DNA of 64,000 bases. It comes from Pseudobdellovibrionaceae bacterium (GTDB lineage Bacteria; Bdellovibrionota; Bdellovibrionia; Bdellovibrionales; Bdellovibrionaceae). The stretch covers positions 1 to 64,000 of the forward strand of contig JAHBUW010000018.1 in the NCBI GenBank assembly GCA_019637875.1, given 5' to 3'. Below the pieces are notes generated by a model that ran no database searches, was not told where the DNA came from, and was given only the letters and a program-made list of their open reading frames with translations. Both the position numbers and the translations under genes were made by a program. This document shows, piece after piece, positions 50,160-59,117 of this stretch; the first letter of the stretch is position 1, and each line of letters starts with the position of its first letter.

Positions 50160-51330
50160 CGACCTTGAATATCTTTTGAGCCCCCGCGCCGTCCGTGACG
50201 GCGCCGAAAAAATCTTCGACCAAGTCAAAAACGGCGAAGGTCATTTTCGCTATCATCCCGAAAAACTCGCGGGCGTGGTGAAACTTGTTTTGGAAGTCAC
50301 GCGCGCGAACTATCCCGATCTGAAGATCCCCTTCCATTCACGTTGGGGACACTTCCGCGTGGGCGGAGTCAAGCGCCTGGAACAGCTGAACGCCCGTATG
50401 GCGGGCGCGGACCCTCTCGAGGTCGCACGCACGCGTTTTGATCTGGCCATCACCTCGGTCCTTCTGGATGCGGGTGCCGGCATGACCTGGTCCTACCAAG
50501 AAGGAGCCCAGCGCTTCTCGAAATCCGAGGGCCTGGCGGTCGCGAGCTTTCATCTGTTCATGGAGGGCGGACTTGCGGGCGACGGCCAGAGTCCCCGCGC
50601 CGACGGCGCGGGCCTTTCGGCGTTCGACGAAAAGCGTTTGCAGCTCGCGTTTCAGGTGACGCCGCAAAACCCCCTGGTCGGCGCGACCGGTCGCGTGGCG
50701 CTGATGCGCGCACTCGGCGAGGCGGTCCTGGATCCGCGTTACTTCAAAACCCCCCGTCCGGGCGCGCTCGTGGATCTTTTGATCGAAAGACACGGAAAAC
50801 GCATCCCCGCCTCGGGAGTCCTCCGCGCGGTGCTCGACGGTTTGGGCCCGATTTGGCCGGGACGCCTTCAGCACGAAGGCCGCAATCTGGGCGATATCTG
50901 GCATCACTCGCGCTGGGGCTTGATCGCGTTCCATAAACTTTCGCAGTGGATGACCTACTCGTTGATCGAGCCGCTGATCGATGCGGGTCTTGAAGTTTAC
51001 GGCGTAGAAGAGCTCACGGGCCTCGCCGAATATCGAAACGGCGGATTGATTTTGGATTCGGGACTCGTCTCGTTGAAAGACCCCGCCGCCGCGGCACAAA
51101 CGTGGACGCCGGATTCGGATTTGATCATCGAGTGGCGCGCGCTGACGGTCGCGCTTCTGGATGTGATCGGCGCGCGTCTGCGCGAAGAGCTCAAGCTCAG
51201 CCCGACGGAGTTCCCCCTCGCCAAAGCGCTCGAGGGCGGAACTTGGTGGGCCGGACGTCGGCTCGCGAAAGAACAGCGCGCGGACGGCGGCCCCCCGCTG
51301 AGTCTGCAAAGTGATGGAACGGTATTTTAG
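50152..51330 (+). CDS. DUF1688 protein (URC4-type)
   Basis: 392 residues typical of DUF1688/URC4: LLSPRAVRDGAEKIFDQVKN, IPFHSRWGHFRVGGVKR, DLAITSVLLDAGAGMTWSY, EGLAVASFHLFMEGGL, LGDIWHH. URC4 is needed for uracil degradation by the URC route; its exact reaction is not firmly known. Overlaps URC1 by 8 bp and lies 22 bp before upp. Confidence 0.9.
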   Translation: MSNDLEYLLSPRAVRDGAEKIFDQVKNGEGHFRYHPEKLAGVVKLVLEVTRANYPDLKIPFHSRWGHFRVGGVKRLEQLNARMAGADPLEVARTRFDLAITSVLLDAGAGMTWSYQEGAQRFSKSEGLAVASFHLFMEGGLAGDGQSPRADGAGLSAFDEKRLQLAFQVTPQNPLVGATGRVALMRALGEAVLDPRYFKTPRPGALVDLLIERHGKRIPASGVLRAVLDGLGPIWPGRLQHEGRNLGDIWHHSRWGLIAFHKLSQWMTYSLIEPLIDAGLEVYGVEELTGLAEYRNGGLILDSGLVSLKDPAAAAQTWTPDSDLIIEWRALTVALLDVIGARLREELKLSPTEFPLAKALEGGTWWAGRRLAKEQRADGGPPLSLQSDGTVF

Positions 51331-51352
51331 TCGTTTTTTATCTGGAGACTGC

Positions 51353-51985
51353 ATGTCGCAAAAGATCGTCGTTTTGGATCACCCGCTTCTACAACATAAA
51401 CTCGGCTACCTGCGGGACAAATCCACCAATTCACCCGAGTTCCGCGATCTGATGTCCGAGATCAGCTCGATTCTGGCTTTCGAAGCCATGCGCGACTGGA
51501 AAGAGCTGCAAACCGTCGCCATCGAGACGCCCGTCGCCTCGGCGCAAGTTCAGCGCGTCTCGAACCCGCCCATCGTCGTTTCGATCTTGCGCGCCGGGAA
51601 CGGCATGCTCGATGCGGTCCTCAAGATGATCCCTTTCGCGGGCGTGGGCTTCATCGGGATTTACCGCGACAAGTTCATCCACAATACGGTGGAGTACTAT
51701 TTCAAGATGCCGGCGGAAACGAAGGGGAAAACCGCGATCCTTTGCGACCCCTTGATCTCGACCGCCGATACGGTCATTGCGGCCATCGACCGTTTGAAAA
51801 GCCACGAGGTCGGGCAGATCCGCATCGTTTGCGTGCTGATCAGTGAATACGCCTGCCAAAAGCTTCAAAACTTCCATCCCGACGTCGAAATCTACACTTT
51901 GAATATTGAAAAGCAGATCAACGACGTGGGATATCTGGTGCCCGGACTGGGAGATGCGGGTGACCGGCTTTACCACACAAAATAG
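51353..51985 (+). CDS. upp: Uracil phosphoribosyltransferase
   Basis: 210 residues: VVLDHPLLQHKLGYLRDKST, VSILRAGNGMLDAVL, and the PRPP site ILCDPLISTADTVIAAI (canonical Upp has DPMLATGGS), plus GLGDAGDRLYHTK at the C-terminus, the uracil-binding end. It makes UMP from uracil and PRPP, the entry step of URC, which works on the nucleotide. The ATG at 51353 was chosen; CTGGAG lies nine bases before. Confidence 0.92.
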   Translation: MSQKIVVLDHPLLQHKLGYLRDKSTNSPEFRDLMSEISSILAFEAMRDWKELQTVAIETPVASAQVQRVSNPPIVVSILRAGNGMLDAVLKMIPFAGVGFIGIYRDKFIHNTVEYYFKMPAETKGKTAILCDPLISTADTVIAAIDRLKSHEVGQIRIVCVLISEYACQKLQNFHPDVEIYTLNIEKQINDVGYLVPGLGDAGDRLYHTK

Positions 51986-52598
51986 ACCCCTTTTGATCGG
52001 CATTTCCGGCGGCAGCGGCTCGGGGAAAACCTATTTCGCCCGCGCCCTCGCCGAAAAGCTCGGGGCCAAGAACTGCACGGTCATCTACCAAGATCACTTC
52101 TACAAAGATCAAAGCGCACACTTTGATTTCGACGGTGGCTCGGTCAACTTCGACCATCCCGATGCCATCGACTTCAAACTCTTCGCGCAGTGCCTGACCG
52201 ATTTGCGCGCGGGCCGCGACGTCCGCATTCCCCATTATGATTTCAAGACCCACTCACGGATCGGCGACGGACAGCCGCTCGCGGTCCACCCGGTCATCAT
52301 CGCCGACGGCACTTTGATTTTTCATTATCCCGAGGTGCGCGCGCTGTTTGACCTGAGGGTCTTTCTGGATACGCCCGAGGAGCTGCGTTTTTCGCGACGT
52401 CTGGACCGCGACGTCCGCGAGCGGGGCCGCACCCCCGAAGGGGTCCGCAGCCAGTTCGAGACCCAGGTCAAACCCATGCACGATCTGTTCGTCGCCCCCT
52501 GCCGGGCCTACACCGAGCAGGTCATCGAAAAGCCCGAGGATTTCGCACGGGTTTTGGATTTTTGCGTGAAAAGTGCGGGCCCTTACTTGACGGCCTAA
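51954..52598 (+). CDS. udk: Uridine kinase
   Basis: 214 residues: P-loop GISGGSGSGKT, VIYQDHFYKDQ, NFDHPDAIDFKL, IPHYDFKTHSR and VIIADGTLIFHYPEVR, the uridine/cytidine kinase signature set. It phosphorylates uridine to UMP with ATP, feeding the same UMP pool as Upp. The start (ATG 51954 or GTG 51960, the latter with GGGAG at better spacing) lies inside upp, so the two are coupled. Last gene of the operon. Confidence 0.9.
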   Translation: MRVTGFTTQNRPLLIGISGGSGSGKTYFARALAEKLGAKNCTVIYQDHFYKDQSAHFDFDGGSVNFDHPDAIDFKLFAQCLTDLRAGRDVRIPHYDFKTHSRIGDGQPLAVHPVIIADGTLIFHYPEVRALFDLRVFLDTPEELRFSRRLDRDVRERGRTPEGVRSQFETQVKPMHDLFVAPCRAYTEQVIEKPEDFARVLDFCVKSAGPYLTA

Positions 52599-52648
52599 AA
52601 TCCCCACCCAACTTGTCCCCAAGATCCAGTTCGTTTGGAGGGACAACT

Positions 52649-52816
52649 ATGCTTGAAGCATCCATGGATTTCATCTGGAGCTACGGCCCGGCGCTACTCA
52701 TTGCGCTTGCGGTCTGGCCGCTCCCCTTCCTGAACACTCCCAACCGCGATATGAATTTGCAGCCGCCCGCGATCAAACGCAAAGCCGAACCCTGTCGAAA
52801 CTGTCCGCAGAATTAA
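52649..52816 (+). CDS. Small single-pass membrane protein
   Basis: 55 residues with one TM helix (YGPALLIALAVWPLPFLN) and a short cytoplasmic end with CRNCPQ. TTGGAGGG precedes the ATG, supporting translation. It meets the convergent lipoprotein gene end to end. No known family. Confidence 0.55.
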   Translation: MLEASMDFIWSYGPALLIALAVWPLPFLNTPNRDMNLQPPAIKRKAEPCRNCPQN

Positions 52817-53512
52817 TTAATGCTGAACGCAATCCAGAGAAACGGAAAGCTGGGGTTCGCTCATCACCTGAGCGACCGCGCGGAAGGACGCGAAGGCCTT
52901 CCGTTGCGCGACGTCTTGATCCTTTAATCGAAGCTCAAGCTCGTTACTGATCCAGCCGGTCGCGGTTTCCCGAGCAGTGGACTCGCGCGCTTCAAGCGTC
53001 TTCACGTAACGTCCATTCCCGTCATATTCGGCGAGTTTGATCGTCAAGAGATCCCCGATCAGAGCGACGTCGAAGACCTTCTCGTCAACCGAGCCGCGGC
53101 AGAGGAATCGGGTCGAGACGTCCGGGATCGCCCCGTTTTGCGGATCGCCCTCGAAGCGCTCAAAAAGCCGTTGATCGAGAGTGGCGTGTTGCAGATTGTG
53201 CGGAAAGAGCCTGATCTCCGCGACGGAAAGGGCCCGCGGCGAAATCGCACGGCAGTCTTCGGTCACGAGTTCCGGCCCACGCTCAGAATGAATCAAAATC
53301 CGCGACCGCACCCGTTGGCCCGGACCGCAAGCCCCGTTTTTATCGATATTCACGAAACTGATGGGGGCGACCGCTTTGGCGTTCATTGGAGTGGATTCCA
53401 GCGCAATGGCGCTGGGTTTTCCGCAGTTCATGCTCAGAACCATGAGCGGCATCATCGCCAGAATCACGATGAAGCGGATCAACGACTGTTTGGTCACATA
53501 CATTAATAACAT
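52817..53512 (-). CDS. Lipoprotein of unknown function
   Basis: 231 residues; hydrophobic start with lipobox LSMNC (Cys about 30). The mature part is mixed alpha/beta with Cys pairs (GACGPGQRV, TEDCRAIS, RFLCRGSV, SLDCVQH). Two start codons (53512 and 53503) are possible, both without strong ribosome sites. No family recognised. Confidence 0.65.
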   Translation of the reverse strand: MLLMYVTKQSLIRFIVILAMMPLMVLSMNCGKPSAIALESTPMNAKAVAPISFVNIDKNGACGPGQRVRSRILIHSERGPELVTEDCRAISPRALSVAEIRLFPHNLQHATLDQRLFERFEGDPQNGAIPDVSTRFLCRGSVDEKVFDVALIGDLLTIKLAEYDGNGRYVKTLEARESTARETATGWISNELELRLKDQDVAQRKAFASFRAVAQVMSEPQLSVSLDCVQH

Positions 53513-53607
53513 TTGAAACTTTATTCTCGCACCGGGACCGGCCGTCCGCGAGGGTTACCCTGTCGGCGACCCGCTTTGGGTCACCCGGGCGTTTCAAATT
53601 GGTCGAC

Positions 53608-54060
53608 TCAAAGCGGAGTGATCTTCACCTCGAAAGACAAGACGGTCACGACTTCGCCATTTTCGTCGTAAACGCCTTGGCTGATCGACGAGGTTTCGCC
53701 GTCCAAGGTCGCGACCATGGCGTTGGAAATCGTCTTCACCTCACCGGTGACCGCATCGATTTCTTCATAGACCGCGCGGATGTGATTTTGGCCGGGACTT
53801 TCCGTCAGCGGAGTCGTGTGGAGACGGATCTGCGTGATCGGATTTTGCGAGGCATTCAATCCGCAGACGACGTACCAATTTCCCGCTTGGGCGATGAGTT
53901 GGCTTTTGCAAACGCTCTGACCATGGCGTTGGAACTCGAAATCAAGCTGGTAACTTTTCGCGGTCGCGGGCGCCGTCTCGGCCGCTCCCGAAGCGGCGAC
54001 ATTGAAACCCACCAGACCCAGAAGCGCGATTCCCGCAACGAGCGCAAATAAGCGACGCAT
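53608..54060 (-). CDS. Exported beta-rich protein of unknown function
   Basis: 150 residues; signal peptide (MRRLFALVAGIALLGLVGFN, then AAS) and a mature part of regular strands with two Cys (QSVCKSQLI, YVVCGLN). AAGGAGG precedes the ATG at 54060. Not recognised. Confidence 0.65.
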   Translation of the reverse strand: MRRLFALVAGIALLGLVGFNVAASGAAETAPATAKSYQLDFEFQRHGQSVCKSQLIAQAGNWYVVCGLNASQNPITQIRLHTTPLTESPGQNHIRAVYEEIDAVTGEVKTISNAMVATLDGETSSISQGVYDENGEVVTVLSFEVKITPL

Positions 54061-54179
54061 GACATCCTCCTTGAAAACTCGGGCGTCCATCGCCCTTCTG
54101 ACCTCAGAGTTTAGGTGAGCGCTTGCGGCGGTCAAAGCAAAGCTTGCGCTTTGCCGCGCCCTCTCAAAGACTAAGAGTC

Positions 54180-54641
54180 ATGAAGAAGCATTTGAAGTTC
54201 ATCGCGCTGTTTACGGTTTTAATGGCGGCCGCGCTCGGATTCATGGCCTACTTGGGCCAGGGCGCGAGCGTCGTCGGCGATCAAGTTCTGAAGTCCTCGC
54301 TCAGCACCGAGGCGCGCATTCTGCTGACCGCGATGCGCACGGAACTCGATCTTCATAAATCCCGCAAAGGCTATTGGCCCGAACGGCTTACGCTGGCCGA
54401 CACGAATGGCGTGACGGTCCAGCGTTATGCTGCGGGCGTCGTCAACCCCGGCTACGAAATCAAACTCTGGTGGGGCGATCCGATGCTGCAAGGGAAAGCC
54501 ATGGAGATTTGCCCCGACTGTCGGGTCACGAAAAACGGGTACAAATTGATCGCGTTGGGAAATCTCGACGACGATCCCGACTTGGACGTCTGGTACATTA
54601 CGAACGAAATGGCGAAGCCCGAGCAGATGCGCGCGGACTAG
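54180..54641 (+). CDS. Pilin-like exported protein
   Basis: 153 residues: one N-terminal hydrophobic helix (FIALFTVLMAAALGFMAYLG) running into an amphipathic helix (TEARILLTAMRTELDLHKSR), KGYWPERLT and then a small beta domain with CPDCRVTKNGYKLIALGNLD, a layout like type II/IV pseudopilins. No prepilin peptidase motif (GFTLIE) is present, so the pilin call is structural analogy. Converges on the HEXXH gene by 4 bp overlap. Confidence 0.55.
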   Translation: MKKHLKFIALFTVLMAAALGFMAYLGQGASVVGDQVLKSSLSTEARILLTAMRTELDLHKSRKGYWPERLTLADTNGVTVQRYAAGVVNPGYEIKLWWGDPMLQGKAMEICPDCRVTKNGYKLIALGNLDDDPDLDVWYITNEMAKPEQMRAD

Positions 54642-55420
54642 AAAGACTGCGGGCGGTATTTCAATCCGCATTTCGACGCCGCCGAAGCCGCGTGAATCTG
54701 CGTGAGGCCGACGACCCGGTCCAGATTCGCCAGACGCGCGCCCTCTTGCAGGGCCGCGGTACGGTCCGCGGGCATCCCGTGATCGCCCACCGCATGGGAA
54801 TCCCCCAGCGTGCGCACGAAACTCTCCAGCCGCGCTTGATGCGTGAACGGAATCTGCCGGTGCACTTCGAGCAGATAACCCGCCATGCAGTCCGCGTGCA
54901 GTTCTTTGATTTTGGTCGAAAGCAGATCCAAACGCATTCCGGGCGCGCCGTAGTCGAAACGCAGTCCCAGACGCGCTTGCAGAATGTGCGCGAACTCGTG
55001 CGCGTTCACATAGGTCAGCGCGTAATCGGCCGAGTCCATAAAGGTTCGCAGCGTGCGTCCGACCAAAACCGCGCCGAAGGCGATCTGCCCGTCGCCGATC
55101 GCCACCGCATTGGCGCCCGTGGAGTCATCGTAAAGCCCCACGCACAAAGGTTTCGGGCGATTCACGAACAACGGATCTTTGGAAGAGATGAGCGTATCCA
55201 CCCAACCCGCCAGCAGATCGAAAAGAAACTTCTCGGTTTTCACGCGCGAGAACTCTTGCCGCGTTCCGTTTTCGGTGACCGCGAGCTCGTCGATTTTCAG
55301 CGGCGGGAAACGCGAGTCGGAGTTGAGCTGGCAGTAAAGCGAACCCGAGTCGTTCACCACCGGGTGCGCGGAAGCGACGGCCGACAACATAAAAAGAAGC
55401 GATGCGATCAGCGTTCTCAT
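54638..55420 (-). CDS. Exported zinc metallopeptidase-like protein (HEXXH)
   Basis: 260 residues with signal peptide (MRTLIASLLFMLSAVASA). HEFAH at about residues 142-146 within ALTYVNAHEFAHILQ, and ELHADCMAGY about 35 residues later supplies a third ligand, as in the YpfJ/neutral zinc peptidase group. It overlaps the acyltransferase gene by 4 bp and is co-translated with it. Substrate unknown. Confidence 0.72.
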   Translation of the reverse strand: MRTLIASLLFMLSAVASAHPVVNDSGSLYCQLNSDSRFPPLKIDELAVTENGTRQEFSRVKTEKFLFDLLAGWVDTLISSKDPLFVNRPKPLCVGLYDDSTGANAVAIGDGQIAFGAVLVGRTLRTFMDSADYALTYVNAHEFAHILQARLGLRFDYGAPGMRLDLLSTKIKELHADCMAGYLLEVHRQIPFTHQARLESFVRTLGDSHAVGDHGMPADRTAALQEGARLANLDRVVGLTQIHAASAASKCGLKYRPQSF

Positions 55421-57402
55421 TCGCCCAGGTTCCATTTCTGCTCGAACACGCGCGCGCCCTCTTCGCCCATGTACTTGACGCGCACGGGATGCGTGAGCTC
55501 GCGGATGTCGGACAAGATCAGCCCGTCGACCGTGTTGAAAGCCATATCCTGATCAAAGGCCAGGAAACGCGATCCTAATTCCACGTAAATCGGAATCAGC
55601 TGCGGCGTGCGCGCGCCGGGGCGACCTTCGGCCGCTTCAATCAATTGATTAAGTTCTTGGATCGTCGGCGACTTTTCGACGAGGTAGTCCAGCTCGGCCT
55701 CGGTCAAACGGGTTTTAAAACGCGGCGGGGTTTTCACGCTGACCGTCCCGTAATCTTTGTCCCCCGCGTAGCGCGCGGCCCACTTCAGAATCAAAGCTTT
55801 CGAGACCGGCGTGAATTCGTTCGAAACGCTGACCGCACCGAAGAAGCCACGGTACTTTCCTTCGAATGCCAGAATCTTCGCGAGACCGCCGAAGAGCGTC
55901 GGCAAAGCGAAGCTCCGGCCCTGGTAGTCCTTATCCACGAACGAACGGCCGATCTCGAACATCTGCGCGAGCTTCGACGGTAAAAGCGGCGCGATTCCGA
56001 AGAACTGCCCCGTATAAAGCCCCTCGGGGCCTTTCTCGCGCAGGATGTTGTCGACGAATCCCACGCGGTAGGCACCGGCGATCCGGTTCTGCTTTTTATC
56101 CCAGACGATCAGGTGATTGTAGTCGAGGTCGTACTTATCCAGATCGCGCGCGCGGCCCGTGCCCTCGCCCGCCTCCCAGAAATTCACTTCGCGTAAACGA
56201 CCGATCTCGTTCAAGACGTTCGGGATATCGCGACCGTGCGCGATCAATGCCTTCATGCCTTTCGCGTCGTTGTCCGGGGCCAAGTCATGCAGGACCTTCA
56301 GGCCTTCGATTTCCGCCTTGATGATCGCGGGGTCGATCGCTTCCGCGATGGGCTCCGCGCGCACGCGTTTCGGTTGCGCGGTCGTCTCGGTCTTCGGTAC
56401 GGCCTCGCTCATGATGTAGGTGCGCAGACGCAAATACTTCATCAGATCGCGACGATCGGTGAACTTTTGGTGCTCGACCGCTTTGATCGGCGCGCCGATG
56501 GCGAAGTCGATGGACTTCCCGATCAGATCCCCGATCTCGCGGATGATCATGCTGGTGCCCGCGAAGGGGTGCACGCGCTGCATGCGGTGGAAGGTCGGGC
56601 TCGGACCGCCGTTCACGAAAACCGGCAGGACCTGTGCGTGCGGAACCTGCGCCAAGAAATCGGCGACGCCCGTTTTCCAAACGGGATCCATGGCGTGCTC
56701 ATCCGAGAGTTTTTCTTTGACCGACACCGCGCCGGCGGGCGCGATCACGATGACGTGACCGTCTTGCAAGTGCTCGACGATTTTTTCGCGTTGGCGGGCA
56801 TTGTAAGCGCGCGCTTCCGCGCCGCCCATGGGATTCACGAAGATCGCGTGATCCTTGAAGCCCGGAACGCTTTCCAGAAAATTGGTGGCGACGATCTTCA
56901 CGTCTTTACGCACGGGCGCGAGGGCTTCCGCCACGGCGACGAGCTCAAGCCCCGAAAGCGGATGGTTGAGCGTCACGATCATCGGTCCTTCGGTCGGGAC
57001 CTCTTCCAGCATCTTCAGATTAAAACGCGACGTGATGCCGAAGGACTCCAGCACTTTGCCGAAGAAGCTCTGCTCGCCGCCCTCTTTGAGTTTCGTTTGC
57101 AAACGCGCGAGCACCTCGTCCAGGCGCTTCGTTTTCAGCGCGGGCTGAAGGACGCCGCGCGCGACCGCGTTCACCAAGTGACCGGTCAGCGAATTTCTTT
57201 GCGTGAGGTGGAGTTGGACGTGCCCATCGGCCTGCACCTGGGCGCCCGGATTCAGAAAGCCCCGAACCTGAGGGACCGAAGTCGTCGTGGAGGCGCCCGC
57301 ATGGACGACCTCGCAACGTTTCGCGGCCACGGCCGAAAACGGCGTGGCGAAAGACAAAAGAAGTCCGAGCGGCAGGATGAAATTCAGTGCGGTTTGGCCC
57401 AT
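55417..57402 (-). CDS. Exported lysophospholipid acyltransferase fused to an OlsB-like acyltransferase (OlsF-like)
   Basis: 661 residues. A signal peptide (MGQTALNFILPLGLLLSFAT, then AVAAK) is followed by a PlsC-type acyltransferase: NHPLSGLEL with the catalytic His (about 147), VNPMGGAEARAYN and PVFVNGGPSPTF. From about residue 400 a GNAT-like OlsB/hemolysin region follows: YDLDYNHLIVWDKKQNRIAG, EIGRSFVDKDYQ, LFGGLAKILA. Together this is the domain order of OlsF, the bifunctional ornithine-lipid synthase. The signal peptide is unusual, since OlsF acts at the cytoplasmic face. Confidence 0.72.
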   Translation of the reverse strand: MGQTALNFILPLGLLLSFATPFSAVAAKRCEVVHAGASTTTSVPQVRGFLNPGAQVQADGHVQLHLTQRNSLTGHLVNAVARGVLQPALKTKRLDEVLARLQTKLKEGGEQSFFGKVLESFGITSRFNLKMLEEVPTEGPMIVTLNHPLSGLELVAVAEALAPVRKDVKIVATNFLESVPGFKDHAIFVNPMGGAEARAYNARQREKIVEHLQDGHVIVIAPAGAVSVKEKLSDEHAMDPVWKTGVADFLAQVPHAQVLPVFVNGGPSPTFHRMQRVHPFAGTSMIIREIGDLIGKSIDFAIGAPIKAVEHQKFTDRRDLMKYLRLRTYIMSEAVPKTETTAQPKRVRAEPIAEAIDPAIIKAEIEGLKVLHDLAPDNDAKGMKALIAHGRDIPNVLNEIGRLREVNFWEAGEGTGRARDLDKYDLDYNHLIVWDKKQNRIAGAYRVGFVDNILREKGPEGLYTGQFFGIAPLLPSKLAQMFEIGRSFVDKDYQGRSFALPTLFGGLAKILAFEGKYRGFFGAVSVSNEFTPVSKALILKWAARYAGDKDYGTVSVKTPPRFKTRLTEAELDYLVEKSPTIQELNQLIEAAEGRPGARTPQLIPIYVELGSRFLAFDQDMAFNTVDGLILSDIRELTHPVRVKYMGEEGARVFEQKWNLGE

Positions 57403-57537
57403 TCGGTGAAGATCTGAGCAAGGCCGATGCCAGGGGTGACCTAGCTAACCCCTTGGGTTCATGGGCGAATTTCGGTCTTCTTTGGCGCCGTCCTGTCGAA
57501 ACCAGAGGACCGGTGACGAATTGCGGGGCCCTCCCCC

Positions 57538-57575
57538 AAAAACAAAAACCCCCGGGGCCGAGGCCCTCGAGGGTT
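57538..57575 (-). terminator. GC-rich hairpin with T tracts after the L,D-transpeptidase gene
   Basis: Minus strand: CCCTCGAGGGCC / GGCCCCGGGGG stem followed by TTTTTGTTTTT. Ends transcripts from 57654-58268. The rest of 57403-57653 shows no gene. Confidence 0.75.
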
Positions 57576-57653
57576 TCTGCCGATCCACAACAACAAGGAT
57601 CGGAGGAACGGGTCAAATCTTGGCGTCGCTTACTCGACTGGTCTTTGCGTCGA

Positions 57654-58268
57654 CTACTCGACGGTAATCCAAGTGTTATAGATCCCGACGGCGCGGACCG
57701 CGCGGTTGAAGGTGCGGCCGTTATCGGGGTGCAGGCGGATACAGCCGTGCGAAGCGCGGGTGCCGAGGCGTTTGATGTTGCCTTCGGTGGTGCCGTGGAT
57801 CGCGAAGCCGCCTTGGATGAAGACCGCGTAGGGCATGTTGCCCAGACCGCGGTAGTCGCCTTCCGGATATTTCGTCGACGTGTATTTGTCATAGATGCGA
57901 CCGTTCGGATGACGATCGAAGCTCGGCGTGCCGTAACCCGAAGCGCCCGTCGACACCTTCCAAGTCGCGACGTGCGAACCGTTTTGGTAGAAGTACGCGG
58001 TTTGCGACGACTTCACGACGCGAATCCAGACCGCGCAACTTTGGCGGTAACATTTGTTCGCCATGAAATCGGGAACCATCTCGTCCGCGTTGAAACCTTC
58101 AACGTAAGGTGAGAGCCCGGTCTCATCCATGTAGTCCTGATCCATCTGATTCAGGATTTGTTCGATGTTCGGATCGAACGGATTGAGTTCGGTTTCGTCA
58201 TTGGAAATTTGCGCGAATCCCGTCACGGAAAACAGAGTCACGAAAACAAGAGACATCATCAGTTTCAT
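57654..58268 (-). CDS. L,D-transpeptidase (YkuD family)
   Basis: 204 residues; signal peptide (MKLMMSLVFVTLFSVTGFA), a short acidic linker, then a YkuD domain from about 80: SQTAYFYQNG, TGASGYGTPSF, FIQGGFAIHGTTEG and the active-site ASHGCIRLHPDNG with Cys and His. Such enzymes make 3-3 peptidoglycan cross-links or attach lipoproteins; predators also use them on prey wall. No peptidoglycan-binding domain is attached. Confidence 0.92.
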   Translation of the reverse strand: MKLMMSLVFVTLFSVTGFAQISNDETELNPFDPNIEQILNQMDQDYMDETGLSPYVEGFNADEMVPDFMANKCYRQSCAVWIRVVKSSQTAYFYQNGSHVATWKVSTGASGYGTPSFDRHPNGRIYDKYTSTKYPEGDYRGLGNMPYAVFIQGGFAIHGTTEGNIKRLGTRASHGCIRLHPDNGRTFNRAVRAVGIYNTWITVE

Positions 58269-58365
58269 GCGTGGGCCCTCCCTCAGGCTGCGGTGGAAGT
58301 AAGGGAGGATGCCTGTCGGCGCAAGATTTTTTATGTCTGATTTTTCAGCACACTCTTTCCATGAT

Positions 58366-59070
58366 CTATGCGCGCAGAGCGTCAGCCTCGTCGTCCACCT
58401 CGGGAGGAATCCATTCGATCACCTCCGCCGAACGCAGACGTTTCGCGTTTGCCGCGTAGTATAAGAGTCCGGTTAAATTGCCGACGAGAAATCCGATGAA
58501 GTGCGTGCGGTAACTCACCGCCGGCTCAAAGGCTTCCGAGGGAACGAACATCAAAATCCCGACCCCCAAAACGCGGAGCCAACGGCTGCCCCAGCTGCGG
58601 CGCGTATCGATCAAAAGATACAGCACGAGCCAAACCCCACCCATCCAATAAACGATGCCCGAGGCCCCCAAAAGGTTCACCGTGGGACCGTAAGTCGACA
58701 GCGCGATGGCGTTGATCAGCCCGCCCATGATCAGGGCTAAAGTTGGAAACATCACAATGCCGAAGTAGCCGGCCAAGAAGTAACCCAGCACAAAAAAGAG
58801 GAGCGAGTTCGACATCAAGTGACCGACATCGGCGTGGGTGACCGCCGCGGTCCACAGACGCCAATACTCTTTGTTTTCGAAAACGGTTTTCCCCGAGGAG
58901 ACCGTGAGCTCTTCCAAACCTTGCGGCGAGAACCACACCCACATCGTCGTCAGGAACAGAACGAGCGTCGCGATGATCGCGGTCATGAGCGCTTCCCCAT
59001 CCGGTTTGCGCGTCAGGTAAGTTCCCACGATCTTGCGGGTGAATCCAAAACTCTCGAGCGGTGAAGACAT
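58366..59070 (-). CDS. Rhomboid-family intramembrane serine protease
   Basis: 234 residues with six TM helices. The rhomboid motifs are HADVGHLMSNSLLFFVLG (the HxxxN of TM2), the nucleophile in LLGASGIVYW (about 160) and the catalytic His in HFIGFLVG (about 207). GGAGGA precedes the ATG at 59070. It cleaves membrane-anchored substrates within the bilayer; target unknown. Confidence 0.87.
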   Translation of the reverse strand: MSSPLESFGFTRKIVGTYLTRKPDGEALMTAIIATLVLFLTTMWVWFSPQGLEELTVSSGKTVFENKEYWRLWTAAVTHADVGHLMSNSLLFFVLGYFLAGYFGIVMFPTLALIMGGLINAIALSTYGPTVNLLGASGIVYWMGGVWLVLYLLIDTRRSWGSRWLRVLGVGILMFVPSEAFEPAVSYRTHFIGFLVGNLTGLLYYAANAKRLRSAEVIEWIPPEVDDEADALRA

Positions 59071-59117
59071 CGGTCCTCCGGTTCCCCACAAGATGAAGCC
59101 TCTCGGCGCACTGTCAA

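Noticed and set aside
54374-57417. Two long plus-strand frames of about 390 codons
   Set aside because: Antisense to the metalloprotease and acyltransferase genes, with Arg-rich low-quality products.
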